A DNA stretch of 64,000 bases from Silene conica (GCA_029255685.2 CM055318.2:28322001-28386000); one strand, 5' to 3'. Shown: positions 23,989-35,200, counted from the stretch's first letter. Numbers and translations are program-made. Notes: generated from the letters alone by a model not told the origin.

Positions 23989-24818
23989 CAGGGTCGGCCT
24001 TTTGGGTGTGCAGCCGGTGCGAGCGCATAGGCCCCCCAAACTTTTAGGGCCCAATTCTGCTACTTGTTTTCAAGTAATCTAATTATTGACGCAATTCCAT
24101 AACATAACGAGTTGGTGGCGCAGGTGATAGAAGCTTTGATATCTTTTAGATTGAATCTGTGTTTGATTCTTGATAGAGGCATTTTACATTTTTTTTACAA
24201 GTAGGCTTGTCCCCCTTTCTTATATTTTACCATTATTGTTTTTTCAAAATTAACATGTGATACCATGTTTCCCTTTAATTAAACCTTCATGTATATTTTT
24301 AATATTTAGTTAATTTTTTTATAAGCAACTTTTATATTATTTATTTTCCGTCTCATTCATTTGTTTACCTTTTTTATTTTATATAAATGTTATTTTATTC
24401 AAAGTTAAACATATAGTTGGAACGAAGAGAGTATATTGATCATGAAACATATACAAAATATGTTGTATTAATTTGATATGGAGTACTTAAAATAACGAAA
24501 TATTTATTTTGTTTTTGAAATAAATTGGAAAGTTTAAAGAAGAAAATATCAACCCATAACAAAATATTTCATAAATTTGTTAATGTGAGGGTTATTATAA
24601 ACTCGCTTCATTCTATTTTTTTTCTTCTTATTTCAATAAAATAAACGTCCCATAAATTTTATATTAAAAAAGTGGGAAGAAAAAAATTAAATGGAGGAAG
24701 GTTTTTTTGTTCAAGATGAAAATAAAAGAAAGTTTTTTTGAAAGATGTACAATCCTATTTTTTAGGGCCTTGTTATAAAATATCGCACCGGGCCTCCAAA
24801 TTCTCGGGGACGGCCCTG
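23989..24818. mobile_element. Non-autonomous hAT element, TSD TTTGTGTC
   Basis: The 830-bp element starts CAGGGTCGGCC and ends GGACGGCCCTG (inverted CAGGGCCGTCC), the usual CAGGG-type hAT ends. It is flanked by a perfect 8-bp duplication, TTTGTGTC (23981-23988 and 24819-24826). The interior is AT-rich with no transposase. GGTGCGA near the left end pairs with TCGCACC near the right end. It lies directly upstream of the ATG at 24866, in what would be promoter or 5' UTR. Confidence 0.92.
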
Positions 24819-24865
24819 TTTGTGTCTACCAAAAACAACAAAAACACCAAACATAAAAGGGGGAA

Positions 24866-27800
24866 ATGGTGACAAAGCAGAGTGCGAGGCGTGGTATGCT
24901 TAAGAAGGATGTCTCATCAACTACAAATGATGAAGGTATGCACAAATTAAACCATTTGTATAATATAATGTCTGATTTTTTAAGATATTATTCTTCCTTG
25001 ATTATTTTAGATGGTATTTTAAAGAGGATAAAAATGATTGATTTTTCTCATTCCATTTATGGGGAGGGAAGGATAATTACTTAAGAGCTCCGAGTGTTAA
25101 TTGGGCTAAGTGTTGTATGCCTAAACAAGAAGGTGGACTTGGCATTCTTAATGCTACCCTATGGAATAAAGCTCTTCTAGGAAAATATACTTCATGGTTG
25201 GCTACCAAAAAAGATCATCCATGGGTTAGATGGTGAACCATGTTTATATGAAAGAGAGGCATTGGAAGGATTACGTTTCACCTAATGATTGCAGCTGGTC
25301 CTGGAAAAAAATCATTGCAGTGAAGGATTGCTTTAAACAGGGGTACAATAATGACAATTGGATTACATCTTCTAAGGGGTATAATGTGAAGGAAGGCTAT
25401 AACTGGTTGAGAGTGAGTGATGCTACTGTTCCATGGAGGTTTTTATGTTGGAACAGTCTGAACATACCCAAGAATTCTTTTATATTCTGGGCTGCTCAAC
25501 ATAATCGGCTTTACACTCTGGACAGATTATGTAGAATGGGTATTTGCACTGACACGGTATGTTATATTTGCAGAGCTGCACCAGAAAATCATAAGCATTT
25601 GTTTTATGATTGTACGTATGTTAAGAAGTGCATAGCTGAATTGCAGGAGAATCTGCACATTAATATTTGGCCTTCAGATATGGTGCACTGGTTCTCTCAT
25701 TCAAGGAACAAAACAGGCCTTCAAAAGCGTTTTACAGGGGCTTGTTATGTCTATGTGTTATATGCAGTATGGATGGCCAGGAATACTGCTAGAATTGAGC
25801 ACTATATCCCTATTCCTAAGGTGCTGATCCAGAAGGTTTGCAGTGAGGTTAAATTGAGATGGATGCATAAAAACAAGAAAGGTTTGGGAATGCGAGATCA
25901 GAACTGGATAATGAAGATCTAAATTTTGCTTTATGTTTTCATGTAATTAGCTTAGCAACAAAACTCATTCTTTGTTTTGGTCAGTTTTATTCAATATATA
26001 CTTACATTTCAACAAAAAAAAAATGATTGATAATTTTAAGAGGATAAAAATACATATTTCAATCATAAAAATGATTGATTATTTTAGATGTTCGTTATTT
26101 TTTGAAAAATGTTACATATTGTTTGGTGTTTTTTTTTATAAATGTCGTTTTCTTTAAGTGTTTGCATGTGGTCTAATTTAAGTGTTGAAATATGTATTAG
26201 GGTTTCTGATAAAAATGTTTGCATGTGGTTTAATGTAAGTGTTATCGTCATTTTGTTTTAATCTAAGTGTTACTGTCATTTTCGTTTTCGTCCTAGCGTT
26301 TTCTGGGAATCTAGGGTTTTCAGGGAAATTTAGGGTTTTCTAGGAAATTTAGGGTTTCTGAAATATTTTAGGGTTTCTTTGTTTGCATGTGTTTTTTTGG
26401 TTTTTTGCTTTTCGAAGATTTCTGGGTTCTTTGTAGGGTTCCCCGGATTTGTTGGTGCATGTGTTTTTTATTTAATTACTGTTGTGGATTTTGGGGCTCC
26501 GTGGGTAGTTTAGGGTTTCTGGGGTGTTCTGGTTTTATTGTATGAAGATCTTCATTGGTCTGACATAAGTTCAATGTCTGACAGTTTCTGACTAGCACCC
26601 ATGCAATGTTGCTATTTTAAAATTATTTGAATGGAAGTCATATTAGCAACATTGTGAGGTATTTTACGTAAGTTTATATATTAGCAACATATTGTCTGAC
26701 CATTTTTTTGTTCTCTTGATGGAGGTCATCCAGATAAGAGTAAAACGTCGAAGGTGGTTGCAAAAAGAACAGAGGTTGGAGAGAGTTCAAAAAAAGGAAG
26801 GGGGATGACGATGTTTTAGAGCTGATCAAGTAAGTAAACATTTCGTATACTAGTTGAATGAATAAATGTTTATTACTTGAGTTAATTGTATGGATGCTAC
26901 ATTATTTTTGATGTTGGTAACATTCAGTGTTGTGGTATATAAAATTTGCACAGTTTCATATGTTGATATTGTAACATTCATGACATTATTTGGTCGACAT
27001 AGATATTGTGCACTACTTAACATTAATTTTATTTGTGGGGGTGAGATGTTGTTATTACTGACGATTATGTTTCATACGTTACATGGTTGTAGATGTTGGT
27101 AACATATTCTGTTTTGTATTTGATATCAAATTTTTAATTAGTTCTCGTTAAAATTGGAAATAAAAATTGTAGCAGAAAATGTTTGTGAGTTTTGTTGTAA
27201 TGTATGGACCTGACACTGACTGATATGTTGGCAACATTATTTCTTAGAAAATGTTTGTCTGTTTGACTGTAATGTTGAGTTACTTATTAATAATGTGGCA
27301 TGGGTTACGTTATTTGGTTTCTTGCGTACATATGTTTAACATGACTTGTGGATACCTTTTGGTGTTTTGTTCCCCTAAAATTGTGTATACATTATGTTAC
27401 AACTGGTCAACATTTACTTCATGTTTGTGGGAGTGACATGTTGTTATTATTTACCATTATGTTTCGTACATTACATTGTTGTACATGTTGAAAACTTATC
27501 GTGTTTTATGAAAATGTATCCATTTGTTTGTTAGTTGTAGGAAATGTTTATGTTTCGCCTGTTTTACCGTACGTAATGTTGTCTGGGTTATTAATAATGT
27601 GGCTGGGCTTACAATATTTTGATACTTGCATACATATGTTTAACATGAATTGTGAATATCTTTCTGAGTTTTGTTCCCCTACAGTTGTGTATACATTATG
27701 TTACAACTAGTCAACATTGACTTCATGTTGGTGTGTGTGATATGTTGTTATTATTTACCATTATGTTTCGTACATTACATTGTTGTAGATGTTGATAACA

Positions 27801-29126
27801 TATCCATTTGTTTGTTAGTTGTCGTCTGTTTTAAAAATGGAAAAACAAGACTATTTTAATCGTAACTCTCCCTATTACATTGTTCCTTTCATGTTTGTGT
27901 GGGTGGCATGTTGTTATTGTTGACCATTATGTTTGATAGATTACATTGTTTTACATGTTGGTTACATGTCCTGTTTTTTATTTTGTACCCAAATGTTTCT
28001 GTGTTTTGCTATAATGTATTTACCTTACATTTTTTCTGATGTTGGTGACACTATATGTTCTGATTGATATAGTTTGTAGTGGTTCATATGTTCCCTTATT
28101 TTGGTAATATTGTGACATGACTGACATTATTTTCTTTCTTGTATACATACGTTTAATATGATTGTGGATACCTTTTAGAAATTTGTTCCCTTACAGTTGC
28201 GTATACATTATGTCATAACTACTCAACATTAACTTTCATGGTTGTGTGGGTGGCATGTTGTTATTTTTGACCATTATGTTTGATATATTACATTGTTTTA
28301 CATGTTGGTTACATATCGTATTTTTTATTTTCTACCCATATGTTTCTTTGTTACGCTCTAATGTATTTACCTTACATTCTTTCTGATGTTGGTGACATTA
28401 TCTCTTCTGTTTGATATAGTTTGTAGGGGTTCATATGTTCCCTTATTTTGCTATTAATGTGACATGGCTGACATTATTTTGTTTCTTGTATGCATATGTA
28501 TAGTAAGATTGTGCCTACCTTTTTCAATTTTGTTCCCTTACAGTTGTGTTTACATTATGTCAAAACTACTCAACATTAACTTTCATGTTTAGGTGATCGG
28601 AATGTTGTTATTGCTGGCCATTATGTCTGATTGATTACATTGTTCTATATGTTGGCTACATATCGCGTTCTCTATTTTGTACCCAAATGTTTTTGTGTTT
28701 AGCTCTATTGTATTTACCTTACATTCTTTCTGATTTTGGTGACACAATCTGTTCTAATTGATATAGTTTCTAGGGGTTCATATGTTCCCTTAGTTATTAA
28801 TAATGTGACATGGGTAACATTTTTTTTCCAATTTTGTTCCCTTACAGTTGTGCATACATTATGTCACAACTACTCAACATAAACTTGGATGTTTGTGTGG
28901 GTGGCATGTTGTTATTGTTGACCATTATGTTTGATAGATTACATTTTTGTGAACGTTCGTTACTGTTTTTAATTTTGTGGCCATATGTTTATGTGTTTCG
29001 CTGTAATGTATTTACCTTACATTGTTTCAGTTGTTGGCAACATTATCGCTGGGGCTGGATGATATTGGTGTGCCCGGCCCGCCTGCAACCCGCACACGCC
29101 GCAGGAAGCCCGCTGCATCAAAGTAG
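24866..29126 (+). CDS. Weak gene model: basic nuclear-type protein, three exons
   Basis: Candidate exons are 24866-24935 (MVTKQSARRGMLKKDVSS...), 26725-26829 (HPDKSKTSKVVAKRTEVGES..., then DDDVLELIK after a one-base shift in a G run) and 29031-29126 (LLATLSLGLDDIGVPGPP, then ATRTRRRKPAASK and stop). Donor and acceptor motifs are present, and the first junction keeps phase. The second exon carries a frameshift, and the phase into the third does not fit, so the model may be decayed or wrong. The product would be short, basic and Ser/Lys rich, possibly nuclear. I do not recognise a family. The introns hold a LINE and a 2.1-kb tandem repeat. It converges with the FAR1/MULE transposase remnant at 30056-33061, which raises the possibility that both belong to one transposon. 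Confidence 0.3.
25043..26018 (+). mobile_element. 5'-truncated LINE with target-site duplication
   Basis: The element ends in a poly(A) run near 26013-26020. It is flanked by AAAAATGATTGAT at 25030-25042 and 26019-26031 (the A run makes the exact edge ambiguous). It contains the C-terminal part of an L1-type ORF2. The insertion is in the first intron of the weak gene model at 24866. Confidence 0.85.
25050..25922 (+). pseudogene. LINE ORF2 C-terminus with zf-RVT domain
   Basis: The frame starts at the truncation with the HLWGGK motif near 25060 and continues through NWAKCCMPKQEGGLGI and ALLGKY (to about 25230). One missing G in WVRWVNH shifts the frame, after which 231 codons stay open to 25922. 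The zinc-binding domain is seen as YNVKEGYNWL, WNSLNIPKNSFIFWAAQHNRL, then CYICRAAPENHKHLFYDC. It ends with the usual helix before a stop. The only break is the single frameshift, so this copy is fairly young. RT catalytic residues are upstream of the truncation and missing. Confidence 0.88.
26032..26724. other. Intron-like region with telo-box motifs
   Basis: T-rich sequence with repeated CTAGGGTTTT / TTTAGGGTTT motifs between about 26311 and 26375 (reverse complement AAACCCTAA, the plant telo-box). Such motifs are common near plant transcription starts and in 5' introns. They are spaced by other sequence and are not an interstitial telomere array. Confidence 0.5.
26890..29030. repeat. ~300-350-bp tandem repeat array
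   Basis: About five or six degenerate units share landmarks such as GTTCCCTTACAGTTGTG (near 27369, 27672, 28185, 28533, 28835) and CATGTTGTTATT.TT.ACCATTATGTTT (near 27438, 27740, 27908, 28255, 28600, 28905). The composition is T-rich on the plus strand. Many short plus-strand ORFs in it are copies of the same unit and not genes. It fills the supposed last intron of the 24866 gene model, and the last exon begins within a unit (GTTGGCAACATTATC). Confidence 0.85.
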
Positions 29127-30055
29127 TATCATCGTATCTTATGCATCAGTTTGTTTTTGGGAGGCCGGTGTAATGGCCTAGTTTGTAATGTACATGATAT
29201 CACCTTGTTTTGTGGACACCTTAGTAGGTAGGGCCATGTGTTGGCCTGCCGGTGACATTTTGAAGGCAGTTGTTTTGCCTTGGTTAAACTATGATGTTGG
29301 TCTTTCAATGGCCACCCTTTTCGGGGTTTATCCCCATACAAACTTATGTATCCGCCCAGTGGGAGGGTTACCCCCACTGTGACTTATGTATATATATAGG
29401 AAGTCGTTTTTTCAGGCGTTAATTTTGTGTTTATTTGGCCCTGTTAAGTACTTGACTGTTAAACATTTGTTCAGCGTGCAGCTGACCGTGTCGTATAACG
29501 TAGGAGCCAATATCATCCAGTCTCATCATATAGGAAAACACTTCATATCTCCGAGGACTAAGTACACCCCCACAAAAAAAGGATAGGGGGATATGTCCCA
29601 CAAAATTAACCTATAACTACATGTGTTTGTACCCATTTGGAAACAGACAACAAAACAAAATAAAATTAATAGAAAGCATAGAAGACGATATGTAACGAAA
29701 CACTACATTCAATACGTATATACATAATGTTTAACAATAACAACATAAGAGCCACTGCAATTAAAAAAACGGACTAGGATTCAGACATAAATGTATATAC
29801 ATTGTGCAAAAGATAAGGACCGAAAATATGTTCATATTTTCGGGTAATATGTGTCCCTGTAAGGGCTCTAACATATTACGTCGTAGGGCGTACTTAAGTA
29901 ATCTAATTAAAGGGGTATATATTGGCCATATACCTAGCCAGTACACCCCACAAAAAACAGATGGAGGAATTCCCTAGCCAAAACGGTACCACTGGGGGTT
30001 GTCGATGGGCACATTACTTGCGTAAACCCCCACAAAATACAAATTAACCAATTTC
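29127..30055. other. Spacer between convergent coding units
   Basis: Moderately AT-rich, with three similar CCCCACAAAA-type stretches (near 29567, 29945, 30030). It probably includes 3' UTRs of both convergent units. No SWIM zinc-finger exon of the FAR1 gene was found here. Confidence 0.4.
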
Positions 30056-31150
30056 CTAACCAATTCTCAATGGCCCCGTGACTACTTTGTACAGCAAGGT
30101 ATAATCCTCTGAATGAATAATTGCAGCACGAGTTCCCATCGCTAAACCAAACTCTTTCTCAAAGACGCGGAACAACTGGAGTGTATAAATCTGAGATGCA
30201 TGCTGCAAGAGGTCCACTAACGGGAACACGGACGTCGGGGTTGATCTAATACAATTGAATTCTTTCCGCTCCTCCTCCCCCCTCCATCTACGGACCGTCG
30301 TTTCAAATATACCAAAGAACTCCGTCACCGACGTTGTTTTAGACGCGTGGAACCCCATCGCATGATTCGTACTTTCGCTTCTTTGCGATGACAGAATTCC
30401 AGCCGAGAAATGGGAATTGTTCAGCGCGGTACACCATTTAGAACGAAGGCCATACAATCTCTTGAACCAATCGTTGTCCCCGATATCATACTTTGACATC
30501 ATTTCCTGCCAACATTCTTCGAATTCGGTTTCGTTGTAGCACCCATTGAGACATTTATTGAACAAATCCTGAAATACCCTATCATGCTTCAAGGACCCAA
30601 AGTGGGAGATAGCGTTTTGTTGAATATGCCACTGGCATAGCCTATGTCTGCTTTGTGGGTAAACCTGAAGAAAAACAGAAGAAAATGATACCACGTTAGG
30701 CTGCTATGTACATCAGAATAAGTGGACACACAACTGAGCTAATAGTGGTACCATAAACAGAATGTAGACAATGTGTACATAAAAAATCTGTATGTATCAT
30801 ACAGGCCATGTCGCGGAAACACTGGAAACATTACCACTGCAGATACCATACGTACCTTGTCAATAGCATTTGACATTGCTTTATCTTGGTCCGTAAAAAT
30901 AGATATAGGCCGAATATCACCCATGGCTTCGTTAAAGACGTTGAATAACCATTCAAATAATTCTTGGGTCTCATCGGATAAGAAGGCACACCCGAACATG
31001 ACGTTGGACTAATGATTGTTTATACCAACAAACGCACCACATATCAAATTATACCTATTGAATTGGTGCGGTACGTGGTATCAAAGATGAGTACATCATG
31101 GTACAATCAATAGTCCTCCCGCATCATGGAGTCACACCACAGAACTTTCA

Positions 31151-32700
31151 CAGGGCCACATATCCTCTAAAACTAACAACCATTGACTGACAGCTCAGAT
31201 TATTAGAAGCCTGATAACCTGCACTTTGTCAGAGTCACTTAAACTCCAGAAGTAGCAACATTTTTCTGACATGTAAACTTCATAAGAACACCAAAGAACA
31301 AAAAAACCAGAATACAATACAGAGACAAATATTTGCTCATTTAAACATACACAAAACTAACAGCTTGAAACGAAGACTGAAAGGAAATGGTGAAAAAAAA
31401 CCAAACAATGGTTAAACTTACTACAGTTTGCCAAGGACACATATCCTCTAAAACTAGACCTGGCAAAAGTATACCGAACCCGAAAAACCGATCGAAAATA
31501 ACTGAATCGACACCTGATCGTACATCCGAAGGGTATAACTGAACTTCACCGCGAAACCTGAATCGACCTGAACTGATTCGAAATTGAACTGAATTTGTAA
31601 TATCCGAAATAGACCCGAGATCGAATAAACCTGAACTGTTTCAACCTGAACTGGTTTGACCCGAATCGAAACACACCCGAACCGTTTTCAACCTGCTTAA
31701 TGATGACCGAAATTTAACCGAAACCCGAAATTACCCGAATGTAGTAATTGTCGTTTGTCAAACAAAAGTAAAAAATAAATTATTTATATACATATTTTTA
31801 TATTGTTACGGAAATTATGGTCTAATTTATCATTTATATACTGCGGAGTATTTATATAAGAATGTCTACTATTTCTCAATTGCATGTTTGACCGTTCATA
31901 TTTAAATTATTTGTATATATAATATATCAATAATTATAAAAAAAAATAGATAAGAAAAAAAATGTGGAATCAAATCAAATTATATTACTATTAAAAGAAT
32001 TTGAAATATTATCGGACAAAAATCTAAAAATTATATCAAAAACGAAATCGAAATATTTGATATATAAATATAATCCTATATTAATCCCCTGACATCCGAT
32101 CCGAATATGGCCGAATCGAATCTCATCTGCTCTGATATTGACCCAACCCGAATCTCATATGTTCCGAAATTAACCTGACTTGAACCTGAACTGACCCGAA
32201 ATATTTACAACCGATTAAAAGCGAAAACTGATTCCAACCTGAATTGAACCGAACTAAAATCGAAAATAAAGGTAAACCGAAATAACCCGATCCGAATGAA
32301 ACTGATCCGAAACTGAATCGAATGACCCGTTTGCCAGGTCTACTAAAACTAACAACATTTATCTGACGTATCCACTTGCTCCAATAATTGATCTACATAT
32401 CTGCAACCCCAGTTGGTAACTAAAGTACTTTCCCAGGGCCACATATCCTCTAAAACTAACAACCATTGACTGACAGCTCAGATTATTAGAAGCCTGACAA
32501 CCTGCATTTTGTCAGAGTCACATAAACTCCAGAAGTAGCAACATTTTTCTGACATGTAAACTTCATACGAACACCAAAGAACAATAAAACCAGAACACAA
32601 TACAGAGACAAATATTTGCTCATTTAAACATACACAAAACCAACAGCTTGAAACGAAGACTGAAAGGAGATGGTGAAAAAAAACCAAACAATGGTTAAAC
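31151..32700. repeat. ~267-bp direct duplication flanking a hAT element
   Basis: The block 31151-31418 (starting CAGGGCCACATATCC, ending CAATGGTTAAAC) recurs at 32434-32700 with a handful of substitutions. The second copy runs on into unique sequence towards the FAR1 first exon. The first copy abuts the MULE coding domain directly, so the duplication marks the join that removed the FAR1 DNA-binding exon. Confidence 0.88.
31456..32342. mobile_element. hAT-like element, TSD CTAAAACT
   Basis: The left end AGACCTGGCAAA is inverted at the right end as TTTGCCAGGTCT(A). It is flanked by the 8-bp duplication CTAAAACT (31448-31455 and 32343-32350). Both subterminal regions are packed with degenerate CCGAA/CTGAA words in tandem; the middle is AT-rich. 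There is no transposase. Confidence 0.85.
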
Positions 32701-33061
32701 AATGATTAATACAAAGAATAAACAACCAATAACACAAACAAAAACACAACCCAACAACAAATATACAACAATATCCATGGTTATAAAACAGTAACAATAA
32801 CCTTCCAAAGAAAATTAAACAAAAACATAGTTGTAGTTTTCCCACCATTTGATCAACAATATCCATCTTGATAAGGAAGTAACGTTTACCTTTGATACTA
32901 CCATTTCCTGACATCTCGTTAGTTGTATTGTCTCCATCACTCCGATGATCGATGCTTTCATTAGTAACCAACCCGACATCAACTACGTCCGTCATCTCTT
33001 GAATTGTAATGTCTCCATCACTCATTTCATTTGTAACCAAACCGACATCAACACCGTCCAT

Positions 33062-33557
33062 TATTCGCGAGAATCGTTATGTTAATGACGATTAATTTAC
33101 TTACGTTGATCTCACAAAAAATAGGGAGGGAGATAAGATGATGATGAGTTGATGAAAAAAATGAGGGAGAGAGGGAGGTGAGATGATGAAGGGAAATTTG
33201 AAAGAAGACTTTTTACTTATTAAAATGATATAATTTAGGGTCGGGTACGGGTAATGATCCAAATAACCAAGACTTTGTAATATTTTAATCAAAACTTTGT
33301 AATTTAATTCGAACCTTGATACATTTTATTGAATGACTCCTTAAGAAAAATTGGATCCTAGGGTATATCCTACCCGGACCCAGACCCATTAAAATCGGGT
33401 ATGGGTCTATTAATTTCAAACTTTTTAGGGTCAGGATCAGGTATGGGTCTAAGATTTTTTACTTCGGGTCGGGTCTTAATGGACCCTACCCAAACCATAT
33501 CCATTGCCATCCCTAATGATGATGATAAGGTGCAAATGAAGTGTTGACTTTGTTTTA
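33062..33557. other. 5' flank of the FAR1 remnant, with a hAT-like end
   Basis: GGGTCGGGTACGGGT-type words occur near 33238-33255 and again at 33380-33500. The stretch ends CCATTGCCATCCCTA (33501-33515), the inverted form of the TAGGGATGGCAATGG end also seen at 38705/39369. The left end of this hAT-like piece could not be fixed. The rest is GA-rich sequence that may be the promoter of the FAR1 unit. Confidence 0.45.
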
Positions 33558-33591
33558 GGCCCTGTTTTTTCTGGCTTTTTAGAGCTGAACT

Positions 33592-33835
33592 GAACTGAGC
33601 TGAACTGAATGAGGCTGAGCTGAACTGAACTGAACTGAACTGAATTGAGCTGAGCTGAACTGAATCGAGCTGAGCTGAACTGAACTGAACTGAACTGAAC
33701 TGAGCTGAGCTGAACTGAATCGACCTGAGCTGAACTGAACTGAACTGAACTGAGCTGAGCTGAACTGAATCGAGCTGAACTGAACTGAACTGAATTTAAT
33801 CGAGCTGAACTGAACTGAGCTGAATGAAGCTGAAA
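33592..33835 (+). repeat. Subterminal GAACT/GAGCT 5-mer array (left)
   Basis: Nearly continuous repetition of CTGAA, CTGAG and TCGAG 5-mers, arranged in a longer unit of about 40-60 bp (e.g. GAGCTGAGCTGAACTGAATC). A second array of the same type and orientation lies at 34774-34917. Confidence 0.92.
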
Positions 33836-34188
33836 TTAATAGAAATAACTTAAGTTTAATTAAAGTATACTAACTAATAATAATGATATAAAAAAATGTT
33901 TGATTAATACAAATTTGCGATTTTTTAAAAAACAATTATATTAAAAAAATATTAATTTTTAAGTATTTTTTTTTGTAGTAAACTCTAATGGACTTTGCTT
34001 TTTTCGTTTCTTGTGTTTTAAAATTAACAAAAGCAACATTTGAATATTTTACGTCTAATTAACATTAATTTTTTTTTATTTAAACATTTTACGTCTAAAT
34101 GTGGTAAATGTGGCATGTATTTCATTTTCTTTTATTATCTAAACATTAATTATTTTTATATATAAACATTTATAAATAAATATTATTT

Positions 34189-34578
34189 GTGGATTCGGGA
34201 TACCCGAATACACTTGGGTATTTGTCTCCTATTAGCCATCCAAACGTGAGAAACCATGTGCCTGAATATAAGCATGCACCTCCTAGCGGAATATTTGAAC
34301 ATTTTAATTATCGACATTCATCTTTGAGGATGACCGTTGAAACGGCGTTTGGTCAGCTGAAAAGAAGGTGGAAGGTGTTAAAAAACATGCCACAAATGAC
34401 AACGAAATATCAAATGTCAATTATCGTATCCGCTTTTACACTTCATAATTTCATTCCGATGCATAAACCTGGTATTCCAGTTATACAACATCAAAGTATT
34501 CAAGGAAGAACATATTCAAACATGGATAATAAAGAACGGAATCAAAAAATTCATGGACAAAGTTCGAAAAGAAATTGA
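34189..34578 (+). pseudogene. Harbinger (PIF-type) transposase C-terminus
   Basis: The ORF reads DSGYPNTLGYLSPI, FNYRHSSLRMTVETAFGQLK, RRWKVLKNMPQMTTKYQMSI and FTLHNFI, the C-terminal DDE_Tnp_4 block of plant Harbinger transposases. The last catalytic Glu is in the TVE.AFG motif. The N-terminal part with the first acidic residues is absent, as is the Myb-like partner ORF. After 34578 a shifted frame continues (EKNGCDIGIHNDLED...), so one more frameshift is present. Confidence 0.9.
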
Positions 34579-34702
34579 GAAAAACGGGTGCGATATTGGT
34601 ATCCATAATGACCTCGAAGATGAAGTACATCAAGATGATAACAATAATAATCATAATAAGAATTATTAATCAATAATAATAAATAGAATAATAAATAAAT
34701 AA

Positions 34703-34737
<35 letters not shown>

Positions 34738-34942
34738 TGGGATGTACTTAATATAGTCGAGTTGAACTGAAATGAAATGAATTAAATGAAGTTGAGCTGA
34801 GTTGAGCTGAACTGAACTGAATAAAGCTGAGCTGAACTGAACTGAATAGAGCTGAGCAGAACTGAACTGAACTGAACTGAACTAGATAAAGCTGAGCTGA
34901 ACTGAAACGAGCTGAAAATAAGCGAGAAAGAACGTGGCCTCA

Positions 34943-35200
34943 ATAGTGTTGTTTTTGGGTCAAAAAATGGGTGTGGTGTTTGATGTAGGCCTAAGAAATA
35001 CCGAACATTTACGAAGCTTGGTCCCTAAATATCTCCGCCCACTCTCTTCATCTTCTTCCTTCACCTTTCTTATAACAACTCCACTTCACTTCACTTTCAT
35101 TTGCTTATAATCAATCTATCACACACACACACTACCATTTTTATTATTATTATTATTATTACTACTACTACTGCATTCATCTCTCAATTTGTTTTCTATA
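34943..35200 (+). promoter_or_regulatory. Promoter and 5' UTR of the PDH E1-beta gene
   Basis: Short region between the Harbinger element and the ATG. It holds a TATA-like CTTATAAC near 35069, a CA repeat (about 35122-35133) and a TTA/CTA triplet run (about 35143-35172) in the presumed 5' UTR. The transposon end is only about 260 bp from the start codon. Confidence 0.5.

Larger units (their letters stand above)
30056..33061 (-). pseudogene. FAR1-related / MULE transposase, decayed
   Basis: Minus strand. The first coding exon, 33061-32890, gives MDGVDVGLVTNEMSDGD with an internal VDVGLVTNE repeat and a GTAAAC donor. The central MULE (DDE) domain runs from about 31160 to 30856: VLWCDSMMRED, VLIFDTTYRTN (first Asp), GAFVGIN, FGCAFLSDETQELFEWLF and FTDQDKAM (second Asp), with a good donor at 30855. 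The next exon, 30664-30056, gives VYPQSRHRLCQWHIQQNA (the CxWH motif), then SQRSESTNHAMG, then LLYKVVTGPLRIG. Lesions are TGA near 31107, a frameshift near 31060 and TAG at 31009-31011. The FAR1 DNA-binding domain and the SWIM zinc finger are missing. The region between exon 1 and the MULE domain is occupied by a duplicated block and a hAT insertion. Confidence 0.85.
33558..34939 (+). mobile_element. PIF/Harbinger element, internally deleted
   Basis: The ends are GGCCCTGTTTTTTCTGGC on the left and, inverted, GGCCACGTTCTTTCTCGC on the right. The flanking 3-bp target is TTA (33555-33557) and TCA (34940-34942), one mismatch from the TTA/TAA expected for this superfamily. The coding remnant at 34189-34578 is a Harbinger transposase C-terminus. 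Both subterminal regions are long CTGAA-type arrays (33592-33835 and 34774-34917), in the same orientation on the plus strand. Confidence 0.8.

Noticed and set aside
26300-26390. Interstitial telomere repeat
   Set aside because: TTTAGGG words are scattered with other sequence between them; this is telo-box-rich leader or intron DNA.
26890-29181. Series of 60-120-codon plus-strand ORFs
   Set aside because: They repeat with the 300-350-bp tandem unit and are T-rich translation of the repeat.
29188-29382. 64-codon ORF after the weak gene model
   Set aside because: Most likely 3' UTR; no motif and no splice link to the upstream exons.
33236-33515. Complete hAT element
   Set aside because: Only the right end (CCATTGCCATCCCTA) is clear; no left end or 8-bp duplication could be matched.
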